Origin: Casuarius casuarius
Lineage: Eukaryota > Chordata > Aves > Casuariiformes > Casuariidae
DNA: 64,000 bases
Assembly: GCA_003342895.1 (NCBI GenBank)
Contig: PTFA01000158.1
Location: 1,382,026 to 1,446,025 of the forward strand
Reading direction: 5' to 3'
The notes under the pieces are model-generated. The model saw nothing but the letters and a program-made list of their open reading frames with translations. It was not told the origin of the DNA and made no database searches. Positions 50,750 to 64,000 of the stretch are shown here, one piece after another. Numbering within the stretch: position 1 is the first letter of the stretch; each line of letters opens with the position of its first letter. Position numbers and translations under genes: made by a program.

Positions 50750-53700
50750 CTCTTGAGTTATTAGGTTAAAGCATATAATATTTCTATTCTTGGTCTCTTA
50801 TATATCATCTGGAAGTCAGAGCTTGTGTCATCTGTCTTTGTAACTGCGATTATCAGGATTTGAAGCTGCAGCTTGCATGCATGCTGCAAGCACTTGCCCT
50901 TGCTTCTTACAGCCAGATTCCTCAGAAAGGCTTTTCTGATGTTATTATCTTTCCCAACACATGTTCTATTATTGTCAGTGAAGTGCAATTCTCTAAAGAA
51001 AGGTATTTTTTTTAATAGGAAGAAAATGATGCATGGTGTTTTATTGTAAAATAGCTAGTCAAGGCTTGTGATCTGCACTGGTACAGAACTTTATACCCAT
51101 GCTATAAAGTTAAATGCCTTACATGCTGGTTTAGTGCTTTTTTTAATGTTTTCAGTATGTTTAGAGCAATCTTTCCCTTCTGTTGTATCTTGGGAATTTC
51201 AGCCAAGTTGTCTCTTTGTTTTGTTTCTGCTGCAGAATGACATAAAAATATTTCCATCTTAAGCCTGTCCTGTGTCCGTGCTTTGAGAACAGGTGGAGCT
51301 GTTTATTCTTGGATGAGTTCCAGGAGTGTAAGCTTGATTTTGCAGATAGGTGCTCATTTCTTATAGTCTTCCTAGTTCCCAAAGGAGACCTTAAAACAGT
51401 GGAAAATCTAAACCCAGGAGGATTTTTTTAGTTGATTTTGTCAGGTTGATTCCTAGCCATGATTAAACAAAGTATGTGTCTCAAATCTGATTTTGCTTTG
51501 CTGATGCATGTCATATGCTCAGTAGTGTGTCACATCCCCACATATGTTCAGGATTTTCCTACTTCCACATGTTGGCTATTGGGTGTAGAAGGGGCTGTTT
51601 GGGACATCCTGCAGCCATTTCACACACAGACCTTCCCTTCCCAGTCTGAAGACCATGCTGCACTGATGCCTAACATGGGGCAAGGAGATGCAGCCACCTG
51701 CACTGAGCTGTGGGGTTGGCAGGTGACCCTGCTACTAGGGGCAGCAATGTCTTGCCTGTTAACAGCTATAGCTCAGCTGAGCTGGCAGGCAGAGGGCCTC
51801 ACCACTGCAAGAAGCACAATCTAGGAGAGGTGACACTTCTTAGCTTCTTTCCTGCAGACCTAATTTATTACTGACTCCATGATTTTCCTTGGGTTTCCGT
51901 TAGGGACCACCACTGGGAAGAATTTATGGTCATCTCTCTTGTTACACTGGACACGGTCCTTTTGCTGCAGCCTCCATTTCCTCCAGTGGGCTATGAAGTC
52001 AAGAGATAGCTTTACCTCATTTTCAAATGATTTGACTAATCAAGGGTTTATATTGTCCTTCTGAAATGGCTGTCACCGGAGATAGATTGGAGACATCGTC
52101 TGTCACTAGCTCAGTAAGCGATATCATTCATTTCTCAAAGTCCTTTTCTTTGCACATAGTAATTATGTTATGTATGTTTTTCTTGGCATACACAATATCT
52201 CTGCAGATGAGAAACAGGTGTCAAAATGAAGATCTCAGTTAATCTGAAAATAGGAATGGAGTCAAATACATTTTCTACTCTCATTTGATAGTCAAGTCTA
52301 TAGCTTTGTAATTAAGCTGAATACCCTGCTATGCTGGTGACCGTATTTTTATGAAACGACTTGCTTTTATTACTTTCCTCAGTTTGTTTTGACTTGTTTC
52401 ATAGAAGGCAGTTGCATATCTTGTGGGAAGGAGGACAGAGTATTTTTCATCTGTATGTCCCTTTTCTACCAGCTTCTTAGTATTGCTGGAACACTTTCAA
52501 ATGACTGAAATGTCTGTGTCCATTTTCTTTGTCTGTTGATTTGACATGTCATTTGACCAAACAGCAGTCTATTTCTGATTAGGTAATAAAGAACTCACCT
52601 ATCACACTTGCTTGTGTGCCATTTCTCAATGTTTGCAATGATTTTAATAGCAATACTTCAAGTTTGCTGTATTTTGTTTTGCCAAAATCTGAACTGCTGT
52701 GGTGTGTAATGCATTTAGTATGTAATGTAATCAGTACAGTCTAATATCTGTCTCTAAAATAATAGTTATTCACATCTCATGTAACGGTATGTGGATATCA
52801 AGCAATTCTTTTATCACCAAGTCAATATGCATTTGAATCAATTTCTCAGAGACATGCTTGTCTTCAAAAAGGCCTGTTTTTCTGTTTCATTAAGGGGCAG
52901 TGTACTTTTCCTGTATATATCATATTGGTTATTATTCATTTTTTAAAAATCTAGTCCCCAAGATTTTATGTGAGAAAAGCCCATCAAGGCTTCTGTCTCC
53001 TATCATGAACCTGTAGTTAAATCTGCACCCATGCCACCCAGACGTGAATGTTTTTTTGGCTTCTATCTTCCCGTGCTCTGTTAGGTATAGTTGCTGTATC
53101 TATCAGAGATTTTGGCTTATGCTGAAACTTACATATAATTATTTCAGGCAAAAATTCATCATTTGCACATTTTGCTTTCTGGAAAAAAACTTATGCCTAT
53201 TTTTAAGAGGTAACATTTTATTTTTTCATATATAGAGCTGATGGGATTCATTTTACTATATTTACAACTTGCTGCACCAACAGTACAAGGAACTGGAGTG
53301 CCTGAGAAATGGTAGTTCTGATGTCTCACTCCCAAAGGTGCCTTCTGCATTCCACTGACTACCAAGACAGCAGAAGATAGGTAGGTCAGAAGTGTATGTG
53401 TATGTTGTAGGCAAATATATAAAAGTGAGAAGTCTCATCCACGTGTCCTCGTATCTTATTCCTTTTCTATTGTTTACCTCTTTTGCCACCTGTCTTCGTG
53501 CTCCAGAATTTCTCCAAAAAATTCAAAACAACATTTCTCGAGATGACTGTCAGCATTGCCTTCTGATGCAGTCTAAGTAGACTTTTAACATGGACTAGTT
53601 ATGTCATCAGTAGCTTTTTGGCACATATAGCATAACTGCAGTTCAAATGCACATGCTAAAGGGGAATATCTATTTTTATGTTCTAGGAGGTAGAAGTTCA

Positions 53701-56700
53701 TTCACAAACATCTGTGAAAATGTCAGTCAGAGCTTCTAGTCTGATACGATAGAGATCTTTACACCCAGGCAATAAAGCTGAATGCCTTGATATACCGATG
53801 AGTGTTTCTTTCCAAATATGTTCATATCGCTGTTTTCCATCTGGTAGATCACGTGCTGCTGACATCTTTTTATCTTTTTGCTAAATTCTTTTTTTTTCCA
53901 CAATAAGAACACACAGGCTATATATACTTCTTTATGGATCAAAGCCTTCCTTCGTTTTTCAAAAGGAATGGTACTAGGAGAGATCGGTAACGTTTAAGTT
54001 TGTTGCAGAATCGTATTCGTTGAATGAATACATGGTCTGTATTTCTGCCAGAGGAGTATCAAATCAATAAGTGGCTTTCTTTTATTTTTGGCCTCTTTTG
54101 AAAAACCTGGATAACCATAGTCTGATATGTCTGCTTTTTATTTACAAATAAAAAAATATATATTTTTCAAATAAATTAATTTGGACTTATAATTTATCCC
54201 CAGTTCAACATAAATTTGCAATGTTCTTTTCAGAGTTCTGGTTTTTTTAAGAGCAGTGTAAAGCTTTCTTGACATGTAAGATAGAACTGAAGAGAAAACA
54301 CTCTTAAAGATAAATATTTCTCCTTCTAGTACTATTCATATGTGCAGTCAACACTGACTATGAGACATGCCCAGTCTTTTAAAAATTTTTTGAGTTCTGG
54401 CATACAGAGTTTTTCTGGTCCTTGACTGTCATCATAACCACTGGAAAGATAAAGATTCTGTCTTGATCTAGTTTAGATTTCTTGTACAGTTTTAGCTTTA
54501 AATGCCAGTTCCTCACTGGCAACCAGTGCTGTGGAGATGAACATTTGATCAGAGGAAGCCAATCACTTTGTAGTTCAGCGGGGGACCATGTACCAGCTGG
54601 ACGCTGGCTGTTGGGCTGTGATCTCAGACCTCAGGAAGAAAGTCAGAGGTGCCAGGTGTGCCTCCTTGGTGGATCTCTGCACTGGACGTCAGATATTAGG
54701 ATCTCTCCTCCTGAGTTGTCTGTATCTTCAGCTTCAAAGAGAAAGGAAAATGTTTCAGCTGTAGAGTCGCACCTAGTCTTGAGGCGATCAATGGTCTCTC
54801 TTTCATGAGGAAGAACATCACCTTCCCTACAACCAGGACACAGAAATGCATGATAATTTGAATCAGATCCATATCTGACGTATTTATGGATGATTTGGGG
54901 AAGTCTAAGGAGAAGAAAAAGCCCATAGCCAGTCCTGTGCTCTGATGCTTTGCTTCTGTTATGAAAGTTTACTACTACCCAGGCTTGTCCCCCAAAATGT
55001 AAACTGAATAGCTACTTTGTGTCATGCATTTTCAGTATTTCTCCTGAACTTCCAATGCCCCTGCCTTGGCTGACTGTGGAGTCCTCTTTCCCCTCTTGTC
55101 TCCCCTAAAGATATCTCAGGACTTGTTTTAATGTTATTATTGGTACCAGCACAAATGCACCACCTTTCCATGTCTAGGAGGGATTGGTTGCTAACTTCAT
55201 TTCCAAGCAATTGTAACAATTTTTCCAGTCATAGAAGTCATTTGGTTTTCCAGATGCTTGCCTGTGCCGGGTCAGTCATCTCAGAGCCAAGACTGTTCTC
55301 TAGAAGCTTATGCCACAAAAGGTGCTGCCGTGAGCCAGACCTAAGGGTCAAGGACAAACAGATCCTTATAATATTGATGTCTGACAATGGGTCAGATTAA
55401 ATATGACTTTTCCAGAGGTTTCCAGATCATTCAATACATGCTTAATTAATCTTGATCAGGAAGATTAAATATTAGGAGGAAGAAGGTACCCAAACTTTAT
55501 GTCTGCTCTGAGCCGTGGAAATCTCTAATGGAGGCAGGAGGTCAACCTCTGTATTTTCTGCAGGAAATGAATCCTGTTTCACAGTTGCTGGACTAACTCC
55601 AGAGCAGTCCCCCTGCAATCAAAGTGTGTAACTTCCACCCTGTTGCTTCTCACCAAAGGAGTCAGCCAAGTCCGTGTCTGGCTTCACCAGTGCCTTACAC
55701 CAGCCTGGCACAGCCTATGAATGAACTGATTCTTCTGCCCGCCTGTGCAAACTGTGACAGGCAGCAACTTTGTGTTCAGCCACATCCCAGTATTTAGGTA
55801 GCAGATAAGTTTCCCATGAACATGCTGATTTTTTTAAAATCTATTTATACATTCCTACCCTTTATCTTTGGCTCCTTCAGTCTCAAAAAGAGGTGGATTT
55901 TCATAAGGAATGATCATAGTAGAGACGCTAACGGACCCATCTGACCAAATCCCACAAAGAATGTAGATAAATCTATCCGAGCTCATGACCCTAAGCTCCA
56001 TCATAGCTAGTGTAGAGCAATAGCCACATCTGAGACATAATTAGTTTAATCACAAATTTGGTCAGATGACTCACACTGAAGAAGTGACTGCTTCCGTGGC
56101 CTATAAAGGAAGTCAAAGGAGACAAGCTTGGATACAGAAATTTGCATTGTAGACATCTAAAATTAGACTGACAAATTCATCCTGAGTATCTTGAATCCAT
56201 CAGGAAAAAGATAAATCCTTTTGCAGTTCCAAAATAATGGTCAGATGCTACTTTTCTGGCTGCATGCGGACAGTGTCAATGTACGTACAAACAACACATC
56301 TTGAGGAATTCCTAGTTACCTGTGGGTGCACTTGCACACTTCTTTTTCAGGGTAGAACTCCTCCCCATGAATATTCTTTGGAAGAAAAAAAGCATTTACA
56401 GATTTTCATTCATGTTTTACAGGTAATTCCAGACCTCAAGATTTAAAGGAGAATGGCTTGAAATGTTAAAGATTATTTTATTTCAATATGCCCATCTCTC
56501 TCCAACTGTTTTGTAAATAGTCAGGAAATGAAGACTGATTGGTTCCCATTTGCACTTTGAAGTTTGCACTATGAAGTCTGCTTGCCTGCCCTACAATTAG
56601 ATGTGAACTTCCAGCATCTTCAATGCCTTTTCTTCTCTCATTTCTGAATAAGTACAGTCATTAGCTTTTTGAGTGGTTTCATGCTTTATAGAAAGTAGGA

Positions 56701-59700
56701 TATGATTTTTTTTCAAGTGTGTCTCATCTTCAGTGTTATTGTTGCACAAAAATATTTTTGATGTTGGGCCATTCTGGGAATTAAATTTCCTTTTTTTCTT
56801 CCTTTTCTATGAGATGCTAGCTCATTACTAGAACAGAGCCTATCTCATTTTTTCTCTGGCAGATTCATTTTTTCATTCTACAGATAAGAGTAACTCTGAT
56901 ACTGCTGTTCTTTCTGTACCAGAATCTCTTCTCAATTAAATGCTAATCTTTGCAAGAAAGACCAAGTTCTTTTGTTGCACTATGAACAGGTGTTCTACAT
57001 TGCTTTCAGTGAGGTATAAAATTAACAGAAAGTCATTTTTTATTTCCTTAGCCCTTTTGAAAAATCTGGGTAGTCACAGCTTTATATTATCTTCCTCTGA
57101 AATCACAATTATCTGCTAAAATTGGATTTTGAGAGGCAAGAGTCACAACCTATGTGCATGTGGAATTGCTTTTGATAATCCTGTTCTCTTTCAGAAAGGG
57201 CAATAATGTCAATATCTTTCCTGGAGCTTGTGGCATCACTGAAGATAAAACACAAGTGTCAGAAGAACACCTGGTGACTTTGTTCTGTTGGAAGGCAGAA
57301 GTTCATTCTAGTATTTTTGTGGAAGTAGCAGCAACGTAGACTGAAATACTGATGTAATAATGATCTGGAAATAAAGCTGAATAATGCTGAATATTGATGA
57401 GTGAAGTTTATATCATGCTGCTTCTACTGTTAGGCCTCAGAAAATGAATACAAATGGTTGCCGCCTTCATTTTTTGTTCTGGAGTTAGTTAGACCTACCC
57501 AAGGCCTCTGCGACCTCCATAAATCCCATACACTCTTTGCATGTATGATTTACATTGACCTCATTCCATAGCAATTGAAATCATCAGTCTTTCATCACAG
57601 CTGAACTGTCAGAAGGTTGTATGTGATTGTCAGATCTATCATCTTCAGTTTTTGCTATTTTCTTTGTGTATCAGAAGAATCCATTTCTGGAACTGCTGTT
57701 ACTAGGCTTCTCCTAGTCTTGATCAAATGCTAGAACTATTCCTTATAACAATTTTGCTCCCTGAAGGTAATTTATATGTGGTGTAATTTTTCCCTCTCAC
57801 ATGGCAAAATGAAGAGTCCATATTCTGCATTTCTTTATGAACTGCAAGCTTTTTTTTCTCCTCTCAGTAAAAGCCTTAGAGGAAATTTCATAGTGTTCTT
57901 TTCCCAGAGTTTCAGTGACTACAAGCTGATACCATCCCTATTGAAACCAGTTACCTCTTATGATTAGAAACTGTCTTTATAGTGTTGTCCATCACTGGAT
58001 TAGTATTCATTTCTTAAAGACCTGTTCCTCTGAAACTATGTCTGTTGTTAAGATACTTCTTGCTGCATATATTGTACAGAAAACTAAAAGCACCGACATT
58101 TGAAAGAGGAGAATTCCATTCAGCTTGGTGGTACTCTGGTAGTACTTTCAATCAATGTTTGTGACATTATGACAGTGAGTTCAATGCCTCTGCGATAAAA
58201 TTTTTAGCTTTGCAGAATAAAAGCTTTTTTAGAAAGCTCATGGGTCTCCAATGTCTCAGTCATGCATGAGGAGATGAAGGCAACTGATTGACATTCTCGG
58301 TCTTTCAGCAGTTTGTTGGGCCAATTCATGCAGAGTACACTTTTCCTTTTACACCTGATTCCTCATTACTTCTCTCCTGATTAGAAGGAAGCTATAGATT
58401 TATTCAATAATATTTAGCTTGTATGAATTTGTATAATTTTTAGGTATATGAAGCTCTTCTGTGGACTGCTTATTAGTCTTGGTACTGCTGAGGCAGAGGT
58501 ATGTGCCTGGACCCAGAGACTTGGTCTGTGTTTTGTCTTAGTATTTGATATAGTTAATGTGTCTCAGCATAGACTGAGCGACCTTTTCCACCATTATTCA
58601 GAACAATGTTCCCCACCTCTGGTATAAAACACGCGCCTCTTTAATCTGCTGGATGAGATTTCAGTCCATTGGTGAACGTGGGCATCTGTCCTGCATGCCC
58701 AGTTTTTCTCTGCTAAAATGATCTTCGGATTGTTTTCATACCCCACTGGGAAGAATTTATATTGAAGTCCCTCATTTTCAACAGAAATTTACCAGGAAAG
58801 ATTGTGATGCTGTTTCATAATCAGCAAACTGTATGTCATGTTCTACATCATTTTTTGGAAACACAAAATAAACAAACAAACATTTCTGGGGTAAATCTCC
58901 AGCATTTCTAGAATGATCTGTGGGGTCACAGGTTGACAATGTCTATCTTTGTAATTATAATTAACTATTATGGTTGAAGGTGGATTTGAAGATATTCTGT
59001 CACAGACTCAATATCAGTTGGACTCATTTCTCAAAGTCCCATTGCTCTTCAGAAAGGAAAATTACTGTTGTCAAAATCTCTCTTGCAATTTAAACTATCA
59101 TTATAAGTGAAATGCGGGTGTCAAAGACAATTTCTTTTTATAGGCAGGAGGTTCAGCCAAGCATTTCTATGGAAAAAGAACCAATCAATCAGTATTGCTG
59201 AATCCCCCGACATGCTGGGTGCTGTTGGTAATGTATGTGGTTTTTTTCTTTACACTGTATGTTCACATCTCTGCCGTTTCCTGGTTGTAGTGACTAAACT
59301 CTCATTTTTGTTTTGAAGCTTCTTTAGAAATACCTCCAGGCTGAATGATGAGTCACGGACCTTTTCTCTAGGCATTTTATTAGTCTCCTCTATGGAGCAG
59401 GCAGCACCATTACCTCTGTCACACAGCCTGCATGAGATTGCCTGTTTCTTGATCTTTAGAGAAAACCTCAGCCCTTGCAATCTTCTTTTTATTCCTAAAA
59501 TATTTTTAAATCATGCACAAATGGAAGTGCATTTTGTTTTGGGAAGATGTCCTTCCTTATTAATTCTATTTTTTTGTCCCACAATGAGAAGCATTTGTGT
59601 ACCAAGAAATGGTACACCACTGTTAGATTGACTAAGAAAAATGGTGGGATTCTCATTTACATAATCAAACCAGCTATTTTATCGTGGTCTGATTTCCTTA
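50750..59700 (+). repeat. Ancient, strongly diverged tandem duplication array (unit ~700 bp)
   Basis: Two blocks recur in fixed order and orientation. Block 1 is a CTCATTTCTCAAAGTCC-like core, with a GTGTCAAAATGAAG-like end about 100 bp later. Block 2 is an AATAAAGCTGAATGCC-like core about 180-240 bp after block 1. Block 1 copies lie near 50900, 52134, 52844, 53534, 54230, 57170, 58011, 59026 and 59446. Block 2 copies lie near 51105, 52315, 53015, 53775, 54445, 54997, 57370, 58205 and 59195. Three consecutive spacings (710, 690, 696 bp) are nearly equal, and the others range from 420 to 1240 bp. I estimate 65-75 percent identity between aligned cores, with indels. No open frame is shared across the units. 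The alignment was done by eye. Confidence 0.5.
51550..51850. other. GC-richer segment, probable insertion within the array
   Basis: This 300-bp segment has clearly higher G+C than the units around it. It lies exactly where the spacing between neighbouring units is about 500 bp too long (units at about 50900 and 52134). An inserted sequence explains both facts. It carries an open frame of 121 codons (51459-51824) without a recognised domain. Confidence 0.35.
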
Positions 59701-62700
59701 CAATCAGTCATGGAATAATTTCATAGTTCTGTTTTGTGCCTTAAACCTCTTTTGTAGCTTTTGGATACTCGCAGAAGGGTGAATTTCATCTTGGGCACTG
59801 CAGATTTGTATTATGACTGGAGATAAAGACTATTTCGTACCTTTTTCTAGGGCAGGAGCCAAAACATCCTTTCCTTTGGTACTTTTTTGCCTCTCTGGAA
59901 TGAGGGAGCAAAGACACCTTAATTCCCTACAACTTGCCCCATCCTGGGTGGTAAAACTTCCTTTTTTTACTTTTTGTCTTTGACAAAGCAACAAAGATTT
60001 TCTCCATTACTGGTGCACATTGCCTAGGAGAAAAGTGTGACTGTAATTTTCACACACACAGCAGCTGCTCACGTGGTGACTGCTGCAAGGCAGTAACGAT
60101 CTACTCGTGGCCTTTCCAGCTTCCTTTCTGCCTTCTAGGGACCAGGCAGTGACAATCCACACAGCCTGGAAGGAGGGTGTCATGTTCTCCTGCCAATATT
60201 ATGCTCTTCCCAGTTGTCCTTTCCACTTTTCCACAGCCCGAATAGGAGAAAGCATTTTTCTTTTGTCTTGTGAAGACAGGAAAATATGCACTCTATGGTT
60301 GTCACAATAGACGACTTCTGTCTTGCAGGGGAAAATGATGATTTTACCCTTCTTTAAGCTTTGTCCTCCTTTCCAGAGTGAGGCTGATCTTAGACCTAAA
60401 GCCTTGAATTTCTGCCCATGATCCTCCTAGTACTTCTCTTGCTTCCCTTCTCTTTCTCAGTGATTTCCTTTCCAACCCTTTCTTCATTTCCTTCAAATCT
60501 AAGGTAGCTAATTTCCATCTCATTTACAGTTTCTCATTAATGGCAGTAGAGATACAAAGCTTTTACATCTGCCTCTCCACTGTACCCACCTGCTTTATCC
60601 TCCAACACTTATCTGCCCTTCCATGTTTCCTCTACCAAATCCTTTTGATGACTGAAGCAGACCGACCATGTTTTCTCATTCAGGATACGAGTGAGAAGTT
60701 GACTCCACTCACTCTACTTCAAGTATGGGTAGAAGAAGTCTTCTCTAGTGTTCTTTCTCTACAAACAAGCAACAGTGAAAAGACAATGATGGAGAAGATG
60801 TTAGTTTTATTAGCTACTTAACATTTTTTGAGGATGCTTTCTCCTTCCTGAAATGCATCATATTTGCCTGGAATTAAAAGAACACTCCAATGTAAAAGCC
60901 TCTCATTAGATGTTGTTAGTACTCTGAAACCATATGATTTAAGACTATAGAAGGGGAAAATTGACAAATTACAAAATACTCCTTTCCCATTTACTTCAAA
61001 TATCCCAAAGCCCCAGTTAGGATCTTCACCAGATATTCTGCTATATGTGTTTTTACGTGTATGCATATACAAGGACTTCTTTTTTCAATAAGCAAACTCC
61101 AGGGCAGGCACATCCTATCTCCTTTCTAATCACCTCAGTGTAATGATTATGATTTTATAAAGAAATGTGGTTCCTGAAATGTTTAATTTTAATGTTGGAG
61201 AATGACTCCAGTGTCTAAACTGGGCACTAAGGGCCATTTTAATCACCTGGTCTCTGACTGCCATTCCAGAAGGGTGTTCGTCTCCTGCAGGTCTTGTGTG
61301 ATACCTGCCTGCCTTGTATCCAGATCACCAGATACCTTAAGTCATCTTAAATGGCACTAGATGTCTATGGTTAGGTCCCTGAACAATTCCACAGGTGACC
61401 AGACTTGAATATACACTATTGAACGATTAAGGAGGTAGCAAACTCGCTAAGGTCTGCCTCAGAGTGGTGAGTATCATTGTCTTCCAATTAAATCATTTTT
61501 TGCCACATCATTAACAGGCTCTGTCTTTCCTTAATTTATGTGTTGCAGGGGATTATATGTATCACATTGAGTATGATCATTCCTAGTCCCTTATTCCTAA
61601 TAAATATATATTTAGTAATTTTAATAAATGTTTTGCCATTAAAATTCAGAAATCTGTGTTGGCTGCTTCTTCCATGCTCTGTCTTCTGCATGGTTTCCAT
61701 TTATTCTCATCCACTGGAAAAAACATTGCTGGCACTTCAGGAACTATGGGCACAGTAGGTTCTGCAGAGCAGAGATGCTCCACACAGCTGGCAGCTTCAG
61801 AGACTATTTCGAATCTCTTCCAGAGACCAGACTTCATCAGTTTTGCCCAGCCACAAAGTTTGACTAAGCAGTAGACTTCTGTTTCTTTATAGACTATTTT
61901 CCAATAGCAGCATTATGCTGTACACAGTTGCCAAACAATGAATAACAGCGTCCAACAGTCCAGTGACTTGTATTTGAAGAATCCTGGCTATTGGCTTCCT
62001 TTTTTACATATTTCATCAGTTCTTGATGTTTCCTTATTGGCTATTATTTTCTATCATGTGTTCATCACGATGTTTTAAAACTCTTTAGCTATGTTATATT
62101 TTAAGTATGCATTCACAAAGTGGCAATCTAGGGTCTTCAAGTATGTTGACACTTTACTCTGTTGGTTCCTTAATTTAGATGAATTGGATTGCAAATGTTC
62201 TGTCTCTTTGTGAATTGCACAAACATGACATGGTGATCTGTTAGGAAAATCACGGGGATTCCGATCCACAGTGTGATCCGGTGAGGACATAACAGTAAGC
62301 TTAGAATGGAAGAAAACTATTATTCCAAGAGCAATGAGGTAACAGGTTTTGCCAGCTTAAATTCAGTCTGTTGTTCAGTTCTTAGTGTTATTTAATGTAG
62401 ATTTGTCTTTGCTTCAAGTCTTGCTATAAAATTCCTCTCAGTTATAGTATGAATTCCTTTGAACATTTTGTCCTGTGTATCTGTGTATTCTGCACCACTG
62501 TCTGTGTTTATACTGTATCATTAATTTTCTTGTGAGAGTGCAGTAAAGATGCATCTATTACCCTGAAATAATTTGAAAATAGGATATTTATTGCTCGCAT
62601 TTATTTTAGAACACCAAGGCAGAAACATTTCAGATCGATTCTCTCAATTTTCTACTCATCCAATGCTGAGCTGCTTTTGCAGTAATTTCTCTGTATTATT

Positions 62701-64000
62701 TGTAGATATGAAATACTACAGTCTATTGTGCTGATCAGATTCAAAGGAGTTTCTAATCATTTTTTCTTCCCAAGGGAAACTGAAATCCATAGTTATTCTC
62801 CACTGGTGAATTTTCATAAAAGCACTTGCCTTGAAAGTTTTTATATAATAGTCTATTATAGTAAATAGTTTTACTGCCGAGGAAAGAGAAGCAGTAAAGT
62901 TATTCAAAGCTCACAACGGCACACTTTTTTTCTTCCTTCAGAACAGCAGAGTAGGAAGTATTATTTATTCCCTTTTATAACAATTAAGGAATCAGTCAAC
63001 ACCCAAAGAACAAAATAATCTTTTAATAGGTGTATATTACTCTAGCTCATAAATAGTTGTTATTAATACACAGCAGGGATATCTGTCCTTTGCAATTATG
63101 TTCTTTCTTGAGATATATGCACTCCAAGAGTGTTTCATTTAACTTCCTATGATGGGATGTTTTTCCTGCTGTACAATATGCAATCATGAACTGAGCCAGA
63201 AGAACAAAAGAAAACAAATCTTCAGGTCAAGTTTACAAGAACTTGCAGGTGTGTATGTGAATCTGAAAACAATATATATTTTTGCATCCACACGTATTCT
63301 GTATAAGTTACTGTACTGTGGGATTTCAGTTCTAGATGCAATCTTTCTGGATTGTCTTGTAAAAAATCCTTCCTCTTTTTCCAGATGTAAATATTTCAGA
63401 CATTACTTATGAATGTGACCAACTGCTGGGATCGATCTTTGAATGTCCCAGTTTTTGCTCATCCTTTGACTGGAACAGACGGACAATAATTCTTAGTCGA
63501 CAGGTTACCACCGAATTGTCTTGATATATATTCATTTACATTGTTTTGGTAATGGAAAAGGAAGCAATAGTGTCTGTTTTCTGATAATACACATTAGGTA
63601 GGGTCTGTTGGGTGAGGTCTGATGACAGAAAGAACAAAGAAATGATTCCCCACAGACTGTGATTTTGGATCATCTGCACACTATAAAGACAATGTGATAT
63701 TCAGTTTGCAAGACATTAGAAGCGGTGTGGTCCACTGATAATTGCTCTGCCTACATAAGACCATGTCTTAAGCTTGTTGAAGTCAATTGGAAATCTGTGA
63801 GGGTAACCTTTCTGTCATTGCTATTTAACATCATTCTGTCATATACATACATTGAAGATTGTTGAACTCCAGTAAATGAGTTCAAGTATACCATTTTTGA
63901 AATGTATGAGACCAGCTGTGAATATAGAAAATTATCGTCAATTGTGAAAAATTTCTTGACATCTTTCATAACAAAGGCATCACTGAATTATTTTGGCACA
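59701..64000. other. Unannotated AT-rich noncoding stretch
   Basis: No gene, RNA or named repeat is recognised. Weak echoes of the array blocks near 62040-62110 were too poor to count. Reading frames are under 95 codons and show no motifs. Confidence 0.5.

Noticed and set aside
62040..62110. A possible further unit of the 50.7-59.7 kb array.
   Set aside because: Only short scattered matches to block 1 were visible, and block 2 was missing at the expected distance.

Overview
The window reads as a stretch of bird (avian) nuclear genome with no intact protein-coding gene that I can support. The evidence is the AT-rich, stop-rich sequence on both strands, several copies of the CR1 non-LTR retrotransposon family, and a CR1 3' end carrying the bird-type ATTCTATG-like terminal repeats (36884-36908). 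It behaves as a gene desert or as the interior of a very long intron. No tRNA, rRNA, CRISPR or bacterial-type features are visible.

Mobile elements make up most of what can be named. A 2.3 kb CR1 copy (14060-16336) holds a broken endonuclease/reverse transcriptase ORF2 and has lost its 3' end. A second plus-strand CR1 (36117-36908) of the same subfamily keeps the ORF2 C-terminus and the 3' tail. A minus-strand CR1 3' end (26388-27602) was split by a 637-bp solo LTR (26416-27052) with TG...CA ends and a perfect 5-bp target-site duplication. Smaller CR1 3' fragments lie at 10814-10956 and probably at 5385-5442. A GC-richer island at about 30950-32125 contains a decayed gag-like reading frame of the Ty3/Gypsy (sushi-ichi/RTL) type.

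The right-hand part, about 50.7-59.7 kb, looks like ordinary AT-rich DNA, but read closely it contains the same two sequence blocks again and again. The blocks recur in the same order and orientation, and several consecutive spacings are close to 700 bp. I interpret this as a very old, strongly diverged tandem duplication array of at least eight units. This is the most unusual structure in the window. It rests on alignment by eye and needs a self dot-plot.

Other points are two CpG-rich patches in AT-rich surroundings (39258-39871 and 29722-29802), a 55-bp direct duplication 1.56 kb apart (46211 and 47768), a probable ancient interspersed repeat near 17.9 kb, and simple-sequence tracts. The remaining long stretches contain nothing I can annotate and are listed as such.
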